This document shows positions 51,426 to 58,176 of a stretch of 64,000 nt of DNA, piece by piece. The first letter of the stretch is position 1. Each line of letters opens with the position of its first letter. The notes under the pieces were generated by a model, which was not told where the DNA came from, ran no database searches, and saw nothing but the letters and a program-made list of their open reading frames with translations. The position numbers were made by a program, and so were the translations under genes. This DNA is from Frigoribacterium sp. ACAM 257 (GTDB taxonomy: Bacteria; Actinomycetota; Actinomycetes; Actinomycetales; Microbacteriaceae), in NCBI RefSeq assembly GCF_007954365.1, contig NZ_VOLO01000002.1:124001-188000 (forward strand), in the 5' to 3' direction.

Positions 51426-52774
51426 GCATCGTCCTTCGTGCTGAGGCCGTAGGAAAGTCCGGGCTGATCGGCTTCGATGTCGGTCAGGCGGTTGTACTTG
51501 CAGACCCGTTCCCCGCGTGCGGGGGCACCGGATTTGATCTGGCCGACCCCGGTGCCGACGACGAGGTCGGCGATGAACGTGTCGGTGGTCTCCCCGGAGC
51601 GGTGCGACACCATGCAGGCCATGCCGTGGGACCGGGCCGTCGCGATCGCGTCGAGGGTCTGGCTGACAGAACCGATCTGGTTCGGCTTGATGAGAACGGC
51701 GTCCGACCAGCCCTGCTCCGCGCCTTCGGCGATCCTTCTGGGGTCAGTCACGTAGAGGTCATCGCCGACGAGCTGAACCCGTCCGCCGAACCGCGACGCC
51801 ATCAGCGCCCACCCGTCGTGGTCGTCCTCGTGGAACGCGTCTTCGATGCTCCTGATCGGGTACGCCTCGAGCAGGGCCCCGTACCGGTCCGCGAGACTTC
51901 CACGATCGAGGTCTTGCCCGGCGACTCGGTATCGGCCGTCTCCGTCGCCGAATCCGTTCGCGGCAGGGTCGAGGGCGATGGCGACGTCGTCCAGCGCTGC
52001 CCGGTGGCCAGCGTCGGTGATCGCCTGGACGATGAGGTCGAGGGCCTCCTCGGGGTTGCTGATCGCCGGGGCGAAGCCGCCCTCGTCGCCGAGGCCTGCG
52101 GTGCCGTAGCGGGTCTGTACGAGCGTCTTCAGGGCGTGGTAGACCTCGGCGCCGGTCTGTACCGCCTCCTCCTCGCTGGTCGCTCCGACGGGAGCGATCA
52201 TGAATTCCTGGAAGTCGAGGTCGTTAGCTGCGTGGGCGCCTCCGTTCAGGACGTTGAAGTGCGGGACGGGGAGCGTTTCGTTCGTCCCCGACAGCAGGGC
52301 GATCCACCGGTGCAGGGGCAGGCCGGCTTCGCGGGCCAGCGCCCGGGACGCCGCGATCGAGGTCGCGACGACGGCGTTGGCGCCTAGCCTCGACCAGTTC
52401 GAAGTGCCGTCGAGGTCGGCGAGGGCACGATCGATCTCGCTGATCCCGGCCCAGGGGCGTGAGGTGAGGAGGTCGCCGATCTCGGTGGTGACCATCTGCG
52501 CGGCCTGTCGAACACCTTTGCCGCCGAACGCTGCGCCACCGTCTCGGAGTTCTACAGCTTCATGGGCACCGGTTGACGCTCCGGCAGGGGCGGAGCCTGA
52601 CACGACGGACCCATCGGCGAGTTCGAGGTCGACTTGGACGGTGGGGAAGCCGCGGGAGTCCAAGATCGACCGCCCGAGAGCGGACACGATCTGGACGGGG
52701 TGTGCACCTCCGTGGGTGACGTAGGTGCCGACGTCGTGGGTGTGGATGGTGCGGTTGCTGATGTAGTCGTTCAT
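51422..52774 (-). CDS. eno: enolase, accessory copy in the fluoride operon
   Basis: A 450-residue enolase (2-phosphoglycerate to phosphoenolpyruvate). Family words are ALGRSILDSRGFPTVQVDL, SGAPAGAS-like ASTGAHEAVELRDG, NVLNGGAHAAND, GLGDEGGFAP, YPIRSIEDAFHEDD, LIKPNQIGSVSQT and SHRSGETTD. A 29-residue N-terminal extension precedes them. Fluoride with phosphate inhibits enolase strongly, so a second, possibly less sensitive, enolase placed in a fluoride-induced operon makes sense. A housekeeping eno should exist elsewhere in the genome. The ribosome site GGAGG lies in the end of the upstream gpm gene. Confidence 0.95.
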   Translation of the reverse strand: MNDYISNRTIHTHDVGTYVTHGGAHPVQIVSALGRSILDSRGFPTVQVDLELADGSVVSGSAPAGASTGAHEAVELRDGGAAFGGKGVRQAAQMVTTEIGDLLTSRPWAGISEIDRALADLDGTSNWSRLGANAVVATSIAASRALAREAGLPLHRWIALLSGTNETLPVPHFNVLNGGAHAANDLDFQEFMIAPVGATSEEEAVQTGAEVYHALKTLVQTRYGTAGLGDEGGFAPAISNPEEALDLIVQAITDAGHRAALDDVAIALDPAANGFGDGDGRYRVAGQDLDRGSLADRYGALLEAYPIRSIEDAFHEDDHDGWALMASRFGGRVQLVGDDLYVTDPRRIAEGAEQGWSDAVLIKPNQIGSVSQTLDAIATARSHGMACMVSHRSGETTDTFIADLVVGTGVGQIKSGAPARGERVCKYNRLTDIEADQPGLSYGLSTKDDA

Positions 52775-52775
52775 G

Positions 52776-53522
52776 TCAGGTTCCTCCTTCGTGGGTGATG
52801 ACCGTGGCGGCGAGGGCCGCTGCGGCCGGGTCGAGATACGTGCCGCCCCGCGTCAGCGGATGCCCATCGGAGGCGAGGTCGTACATCAGGGGGTGTCCGG
52901 TCGGGATGTTGAGCGCGGCGACCTCGAGCGGGGTCAACGCGTCGAGCAGCAGGCAGAGTGCGCGGAGGCTGTTGCCATGGCCCACCACGAGCACGGTGCC
53001 GCCGGCGGTCCCGGCCTGGACCGCCTCGGTGACGGGGCGGACCCGGGCGATGACGTCGAGCAGGCTCTCGGCCCTGGTCCGGTTCTCGGGTTCCACATGA
53101 CGGAGGGCATCCTGAGCCCACAGCTTCGCGAACAGCGCGTCAGAGGACGGCGGGGGCGGGGTTTCCAGGGAGCGCCGCCACAGGGTGAAGTCCTCCTCGC
53201 CGTCTGAGCGGCGAACATCCGCCTTGGTCCGTCCGGTCAGGTCGCCGTAATCGCGTTCCCGGAGTCGCACGTCGACGGTGACGGGCACGGGCCACTTGTT
53301 CTCGGCCACCATGACGCGGGCAGTCTCAGTTGCACGGGCCAGCGGTGAGCACAGGATCGATGCCGGGCGGAAACCCGCCTCGTCGAGCAGGTGTGCAGCA
53401 CGGCGGGCCTCTTCCCGGCCTCCGGTCGTGAGGGGTGAGTCGGTGATACCGGTGAACAGCCCGTCGGCATTGGCCTGGCTTTCGCCATGTCGCACGAGGA
53501 CGATCCGGGTCGTCACGGCCAT
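52776..53522 (-). CDS. gpmA: 2,3-bisphosphoglycerate-dependent phosphoglycerate mutase, accessory copy
   Basis: A 248-residue mutase of the acid-phosphatase-like fold. The phospho-His motif is LVRHGESQANADGLFTG (His12), with the second His in VVGHGNSLRAL; RERDYGDLTGRTKADV and ENRTRAESLLDV complete the pattern. It catalyses the step just before enolase in glycolysis. Its place in the fluoride operon suggests that the operon reinforces lower glycolysis when fluoride blocks enolase. It overlaps the end of the USP gene and is followed by eno after one base. Confidence 0.92.
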   Translation of the reverse strand: MAVTTRIVLVRHGESQANADGLFTGITDSPLTTGGREEARRAAHLLDEAGFRPASILCSPLARATETARVMVAENKWPVPVTVDVRLRERDYGDLTGRTKADVRRSDGEEDFTLWRRSLETPPPPSSDALFAKLWAQDALRHVEPENRTRAESLLDVIARVRPVTEAVQAGTAGGTVLVVGHGNSLRALCLLLDALTPLEVAALNIPTGHPLMYDLASDGHPLTRGGTYLDPAAAALAATVITHEGGT

Positions 53523-53983
53523 GCCTTCGAGACCGGCACCACGAGTACCGGCACGGGTTGATGGTGCATGAGGAACGATGCCGTGGACCCGTGCAGTGCA
53601 GCCTTCAGGCCCGCGGCCGGACCGTTCGAGGATCCGACGACGATCATCACGGCGTGCGTGTCGGCGGCGACGCGGGCCAACGCCTTTGCGGGGTCACCGG
53701 CGAGGACACGGACGTCGACCGTGATCTGCACGTCGGTGCGGAGCCGGGCTGCCGTCGCCTCGAGGGCAGATCTGTCGACGGCGTCGTCGTCGTACTCGTC
53801 TGGGTCGAGGGGAACGGTCGCCCCTCGGCCGCTGGCGTCGTCGGGGTCGGCGGGGACGCGGGAGTCGTCGACCTGCACGACGACGAGTTGTGCCGACAAC
53901 CGGGCCGCGAACCGGGCGGCGGTCGAGAGAACGGTGTTGGCCGTCCGGGTATGGGCTCCGACGACGATGGTGTCGGTGGTCAT
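53513..53983 (-). CDS. universal stress protein, first gene of the fluoride operon
   Basis: A 156-residue UspA-fold protein. It starts MTTDTIVVGAHTRTAN and ends with the ATP-loop-like segment MIVVGSSNGPAAGLKAALHGSTASFLMHHQPVPVLVV (key G-x2-G-x9-G-S/T-like spacing visible in parts). ATG 53983 has GAGATAGGAG six to fifteen bases before it, and part of that site can pair with the riboswitch region. The frame upstream of ATG 53983 reads through the riboswitch and is not used. A role in stress survival under fluoride is inferred from position. Confidence 0.88.
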   Translation of the reverse strand: MTTDTIVVGAHTRTANTVLSTAARFAARLSAQLVVVQVDDSRVPADPDDASGRGATVPLDPDEYDDDAVDRSALEATAARLRTDVQITVDVRVLAGDPAKALARVAADTHAVMIVVGSSNGPAAGLKAALHGSTASFLMHHQPVPVLVVPVSKAWP

Positions 53984-54021
53984 CTGGTCTCCTATCTCGG
54001 TATCTGGGCACGCCAGTGGAT

Positions 54022-54080
54022 GAGATAGGGACTGTTGTCGACCTGAGTCGAGGTTGGTGACGGCGAGCCCCACCGCCGTG
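54022..54080 (-). ncRNA. fluoride riboswitch (crcB motif)
   Basis: Read on the minus strand: a first hairpin ACGGCG-GUGGGGCU-CGCCGU, then CACCAACC, a second hairpin UCGAC-UCAG-GUCGA, then CAACAGUCCCUAUC. The loop GGGGCU can pair with AGUCCC (one G-U), making the pseudoknot of the fluoride aptamer, and the order and spacing match the known Thermotoga riboswitch. The last part, CCUAUCUC (54029-54022), is exactly complementary to GAGAUAGG (53998-53991) in the ribosome site of the USP gene. Fluoride binding should therefore free the ribosome site. It controls USP, gpm, eno and two crcB genes. Confidence 0.85.
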
Positions 54081-54179
54081 GCGTCTCCGCCACGCTCAGT
54101 AAAGCACTGATCCGACCAAGCTGCACCTGCTGATACAACATTCGTTCCGACCAAGAAAAGGGTGTGTTGGCCAGTCCCG

Positions 54180-54396
54180 ATAGGGGATCGTTCACCGAGA
54201 TCAGTTTCGGACTGATCTATCGAGACAGCCTGCGCCCCGTAGCTGCGGGGGAGTGGCTAGCGTCCGCCGCTGGTCGGTGACCGATCGTTCACCGAGATCA
54301 GTTTCGGACTGATCTATCGAGACAGCCTGCGCCCCGTAGCTGCGGGGGAGTGGCTAGCGTCCGCCGCTGGTCGGTGACCGATCGTCTAATGAGACG
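54180..54396 (+). repeat. res-like site family, tandem copies B1 and B2 (97-bp exact duplication)
   Basis: Two identical 97-bp units, 54186-54282 and 54283-54379, then the start of a third that leads into GATCGTCTAATGAGACG. Each unit contains GATCAGTTTCGGACTGATC, an inverted repeat, and CTATCGAGACAG. Block order matches copies A (41520) and C (22327). No difference was seen between the two units, so the duplication is recent or maintained. Confidence 0.8.
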
Positions 54397-54486
54397 AACG
54401 GGGAGGGGTGGCGCATGCTCCTCGGTCTCAGATCGCGGGTGTTCCTCAGCTCGCCAAAAATCGGCTGGAATTGATATCATCGGCGC

Positions 54487-54819
54487 GTGCCGATTATTAA
54501 AGAGTTAAGTGCAGCGGTTTCGCTGTTCCATTCGCTGGCAGACCCGAGCCGTCTGCTCATCCTGCGCCGACTCAGCCAAAGCGAAGCGCGTGTACGGGAT
54601 CTCACTGACGAACTTGGTTTAGCCCAGTCCACTGTTTCTGAGCATGTCGCCTGCCTTCGAGACTGCGGCCTTGTCACCGCTCGCGCCGAGGGGCGGCAGA
54701 ACTTTTACTCAGTGGCCACACCGGAAGTCCTTGACGTCCTCGAATCCGCCGAGCAGCTGCTTGCCTCTACCGGGCACAAGGTCGACTTGTGCACGACTTA
54801 CGGAAGCCAGACCCGATGA
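54487..54819 (+). CDS. ArsR/SmtB-family metal-sensing repressor
   Basis: A 110-residue winged-helix repressor: FHSLADPSRLLILRRL, the recognition helix LGLAQSTVSEHVACLRDCGL, and the wing AEGRQNFYSVA. Cysteines in VACLRDCG and near the C-terminus (VDLCTTYG) resemble the CmtR type that senses Cd(II)/Pb(II). The stop overlaps the cadD start by four bases, so this is the likely regulator of the cadD-lspA operon. The start GTG/ATG zone is preceded by a -10-like TATCAT. Confidence 0.9.
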   Translation: MPIIKELSAAVSLFHSLADPSRLLILRRLSQSEARVRDLTDELGLAQSTVSEHVACLRDCGLVTARAEGRQNFYSVATPEVLDVLESAEQLLASTGHKVDLCTTYGSQTR

Positions 54820-55430
54820 TCGGCACCATCGTCGCCGCGGTCGGTCTTTTCGCGGCCACCAACATCGACGACCTCGTCGTCCTGACCGTTCTTTTCGTTG
54901 CGTCAGCACGAGGCGCTCTGCCCGGGTGGAAGGTTGTTGCCGGTCAGTACGCCGGGTTCGTGACCCTCGTCGCCATCAGCGTCGTGGCCGCTGCGGGGCT
55001 CACAATCGTGCCGGATAAGTGGGTTGGATTCCTCGGCCTCATTCCGCTTGCCATCGGCATCTACGGTCTCGTTCGCACCCTTCGGCGCCGAGGCGATGAC
55101 GACGACGATGACGATGACGACGCAATTTCCGCAGTTGGTCTCCTAGGAGTTGCCGGCATCACAATCGCCAACGGTGCCGACAACATCTCGCTCTACACGC
55201 CCGTGTTCCGGACAAACCCCGTGCAGGACACCGTCGTCACAATCATCGTGTTCCTTGTCCTGGTGGCGGTGTGGTGCCTCACCGCTCGCTTCATCGGAAC
55301 GAGCAAAACCGTCAGTGAGCTGCTCGAAAGAGTCGAGCACTGGCTCGTGCCCGCAGTGTTTATCGGCCTCGGGCTCTACATCCTGATCGAGTCCGGTGTC
55401 CTCATTCGGCTCGTCGAGGCCCTCTCATGA
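54816..55430 (+). CDS. cadD: CadD-family cadmium resistance transporter
   Basis: A 204-residue membrane protein with about five segments. The start MIGTIVAAVGLFAATNIDDLVVLTVLFV, with its buried Asp-Asp, and GITIANGADNISLYTPVF match the CadD/LysE-related cadmium permease family. A run of nine Asp lies in the cytosolic loop after RRRGD (about residues 92-101), which could bind metal ions. Overlap with arsR and lspA by four bases each shows a tight operon. Cadmium specificity is from family membership. Confidence 0.85.
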   Translation: MIGTIVAAVGLFAATNIDDLVVLTVLFVASARGALPGWKVVAGQYAGFVTLVAISVVAAAGLTIVPDKWVGFLGLIPLAIGIYGLVRTLRRRGDDDDDDDDDAISAVGLLGVAGITIANGADNISLYTPVFRTNPVQDTVVTIIVFLVLVAVWCLTARFIGTSKTVSELLERVEHWLVPAVFIGLGLYILIESGVLIRLVEALS

Positions 55431-55948
55431 CGGCCGGAGGGCGGGTCGCCGGTGCAGTCGTGATCACTGCGGCTGCGTTCGTTCTTGATCAGGTGTCGAA
55501 GGCATGGGCGCTGTCATTTCTCGGCGCAGAGCGTCAAATCGATTTAGGACTCGGCGCAAGTCTCCGGCTCGTGTTCAACCCCGGTGTCGCGTTTGGTCTC
55601 GGGGCCGAGTTCGGCCCAGCCCTGACCGTCGGCATCATAGCGATCGTTGCGGCCCTCGCCGCCTGGGTCCTTGTTCGGGCACTGAAGGAAAGGAGGACGT
55701 TTGCGACATTCCTTCTCGCGGTCGTTCTCGGCGGAGCCACGGGCAACGTTTGGGACCGCATCTCGCGAGCGGACAAAGGCCCCCTGTCTGGTGAGGTCGT
55801 CGACTTCATCGCGATCGACTGGTTTGCCATCTTCAATGTCGCCGACATCTTCACCACAGTCGGTCTCATCAGCTTCGCGGTTGTATCCGTGGCGTGCGAT
55901 TCGAAGCCCACCCGACGTCACCCGGCTGACACTCCACCGACAACGTAG
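55427..55948 (+). CDS. lspA: signal peptidase II (lipoprotein signal peptidase), accessory copy
   Basis: A 173-residue, four-segment aspartic protease that removes the signal peptide from prolipoproteins. Family words are LDQVSKAWAL, VFNPGVAFGLG, GGATGNVWDRI and FNVADIFTTVG; the two catalytic Asp lie in the last two. Extra lspA genes next to cad genes are known from mobile elements of other Gram-positives. It can serve the many lipoproteins encoded in this region (DUF305, BNR protein, TlpA-like). A housekeeping lspA is expected elsewhere. Confidence 0.94.
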   Translation: MTAGGRVAGAVVITAAAFVLDQVSKAWALSFLGAERQIDLGLGASLRLVFNPGVAFGLGAEFGPALTVGIIAIVAALAAWVLVRALKERRTFATFLLAVVLGGATGNVWDRISRADKGPLSGEVVDFIAIDWFAIFNVADIFTTVGLISFAVVSVACDSKPTRRHPADTPPTT

Positions 55949-56074
55949 AAAATCGGCGACTTACCGCTCAGTCCCGCTTCCGGTCGAGCAGGCCCCAGAA
56001 GATTTGTCTCCATCCGCAAGCTCTTCCTGCTACCCCCTAGTCGAGGGTCTTTATTGGTGTGCGGGCCGGGGGGT

Positions 56075-56092
56075 GTTCATCGACGGTTTACC
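56075..56092 (+). promoter_or_regulatory. PHO box (PhoP-binding direct repeats)
   Basis: GTTCATC (56075-56081) and GTTTACC (56086-56092) are spaced with an 11-base period, the actinobacterial PHO-box form. The site lies 78 bases before the start of the alkaline phosphatase gene, predicting induction by phosphate starvation. Confidence 0.7.
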
Positions 56093-56170
56093 GAGTCGGG
56101 GTCTGCTGGTTCCTGCGCTGTAGCGGCTTCCGCATGGCGCTCACGGATCACGATCACCTGGAGCAGACAC

Positions 56171-58096
56171 GTGTCACTGATGACTTCCGGCCGCGCAGCG
56201 GCCACGACGTTCGGAGCGGTGGCGCTTGCTGCCTCCGTCGCCCTCGTCCCGACCGCAGCCGTCGCCGCAACTCCCGCAGACGTTGCCCAGAACGGTGGTG
56301 CCGCCCGTAGCATCGACGACAGCACCCAGGCGATCCTCGACTCCGTCCAGGGCGGCCCGGCGAAGAACGTCATCCTGCTAATCGGTGACGGCATGGGCGA
56401 CTCCGAAATCACCTCGGCCCGCAACTACGAGTACGGCGCGGGCGGTGTCCTGCCTGGCATCGACGCCCTGCCCCTGACGGGTCAGTACACGACGTACTCG
56501 CTCACGAGAGACGGCAAGGCCGACTACGTACCCGACTCCGCCGCGACCGGCTCCGCGTGGGCCACCGGCACGAAGACGTACGATAACGCCGTCTCGGTCG
56601 ACATCGCCGGCACCCCGCAGGACACCCTGCTCGAGATCGCCAAGGCCAACGGCCTGAAGACCGGCAACGTCACCACCTCCGAGGTCCAGGACGCGACCCC
56701 CGCAGTCCAGGCCGCGCACGTCGCCGCGCGCAGCTGCTACGGCCCCGACAGCGTCACCCAGTGCGGTGCCGACGCTCTCGACCAGGGTGGTCGCGGCTCG
56801 ATCAGCGAGCAGATCATCGGCACGCGCGCCGACCTCACCCTCGGTGGCGGCTCGGCCTCGTTCCGCCAGGCGGCCCGTGCCGGCCAGTACCAGGGCGACA
56901 CGCTCTTCGACCAGGCCGGCGACCGCGGCTACCAGGTCATCGGTGACGCGGCGGGCCTGAGCGGCCTTGCCGCGGCCGACCAGACCGCGCCCGTGCTGGG
57001 CACGTTCACGGACGGCAACTTCCCCACGCGCTTCGCGCCCTCGACGGCCACCGTTGGTGGCGGCGACCTCGCCCCGCAGCGCTGCACGCCGAACCCTGCC
57101 CGCCTCTCGACGGACCTCTCGCTTCAGGCGATGACTGAGAAGTCGATCGACCTGCTCGACAACGAGGACGGCTTCTTCCTCCAGGTCGAGGGCGCCTCGA
57201 TCGACAAGCGCGACCACAGCGCGGACGCTTGTGGCCAGATCGGTGAGGTCCTCGACCTTGACGAGGCCGTCCAGGCCGCGCTCGACTTCGCCAAGGCTGA
57301 CGGAAACACGATGGTCATCGTCACCGCCGACCACGCCCACACCAGCCAGATCGTCGACGGAACCCCTCCTACCTCGCTCAGCACGTCGCTGCTGACCAAC
57401 GAGGGCAGCACCATGAAGATCGCCTACGGCACCGCCGCGGCTGGTGGCTCGCAGCAGCACACCGGCAGCCAACTCCGCGTTGCCGGCTACGGTCCCGGCG
57501 CTGCCAACGTCGTCGGCCTGATCGACCAGACCGATAACTTCTTCACCATCGTCAACGCGCTCGAGCTCGACCGGAACCTCGACGGACTCAGCAATGACGC
57601 CACGATCTCCGCCCCGGCCGAGGTCGCTCCCGGAACAGACTTCACCGTGACCGCCTCCGGGATCGAGGGCGACCGTCAGGTCTCGGGCGTGTTCACCCCT
57701 GCCACCGGTGACCCCGTCGACCTTGGCTACGTCGACGTCATCGACGGAATCGCGACCTTCACGGTCACGGCTCCGACCGCACTGGGCGCTGGAACGGTCA
57801 CCCTGACCGGGGTTCAGTCGGGTGTGGAGCTCACCGCCGCGGTGAACGTCATCGCCGGCGCCGTCACCCCGGCCCCGTCCGCCACCCCGACCCCTGGTGC
57901 TGTGCCCGCTGACGGCGGCAACACCGCCGGTGGTGTCGGGACCGCCGGGTCCGGCAACGGTCCTCTCGCCTTCACTGGCTCCGAGGTCCTGCCGGCGTTG
58001 CTGCTCGCCCTCATGCTGACTGGTGCCGGTGCGGTGCTCGTCGTGCGCCGCCGCCGCCGCGCAGGCATGATCGATCACTCTGGTGTGCAGATGTAA
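56171..58096 (+). CDS. phoA: alkaline phosphatase, sortase-anchored
   Basis: A 641-residue exported phosphatase that releases phosphate from esters outside the cell. The signal peptide (TTFGAVALAASVALVPTAAVAA, core AVALAASVALVP) is followed by the metal-site word LIGDGMGDSEI, the phosphorylated Ser in PDSAATGSAWATGTK, and the second metal site VTADHAHTSQ. An Ig-like domain follows (PAEVAPGTDFTVTASGIEGD). The C-terminus has a sortase signal LAFTG, a membrane segment and RRRRRA, which fits the LAxTG motif of class E sortases. GTG 56171 has GGAG at a good distance; ATG 56180 is the alternative. Confidence 0.93.
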   Translation: MSLMTSGRAAATTFGAVALAASVALVPTAAVAATPADVAQNGGAARSIDDSTQAILDSVQGGPAKNVILLIGDGMGDSEITSARNYEYGAGGVLPGIDALPLTGQYTTYSLTRDGKADYVPDSAATGSAWATGTKTYDNAVSVDIAGTPQDTLLEIAKANGLKTGNVTTSEVQDATPAVQAAHVAARSCYGPDSVTQCGADALDQGGRGSISEQIIGTRADLTLGGGSASFRQAARAGQYQGDTLFDQAGDRGYQVIGDAAGLSGLAAADQTAPVLGTFTDGNFPTRFAPSTATVGGGDLAPQRCTPNPARLSTDLSLQAMTEKSIDLLDNEDGFFLQVEGASIDKRDHSADACGQIGEVLDLDEAVQAALDFAKADGNTMVIVTADHAHTSQIVDGTPPTSLSTSLLTNEGSTMKIAYGTAAAGGSQQHTGSQLRVAGYGPGAANVVGLIDQTDNFFTIVNALELDRNLDGLSNDATISAPAEVAPGTDFTVTASGIEGDRQVSGVFTPATGDPVDLGYVDVIDGIATFTVTAPTALGAGTVTLTGVQSGVELTAAVNVIAGAVTPAPSATPTPGAVPADGGNTAGGVGTAGSGNGPLAFTGSEVLPALLLALMLTGAGAVLVVRRRRRAGMIDHSGVQM

Positions 58097-58123
58097 CGCA
58101 CGGACAGAGTTCGTGTGAATCAG

Positions 58124-58159
58124 GAGGAGGCGTGGCGCCGGTTGGTGCCACGCCTCCTC
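58124..58159. terminator. bidirectional terminator between phoA and lnt
   Basis: A perfect 13-bp stem (58124-58136 with 58147-58159) with a 10-base loop sits between the two convergent genes. Confidence 0.85.
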
Positions 58160-58176
58160 TGTGCGTCGTCCGCCGT

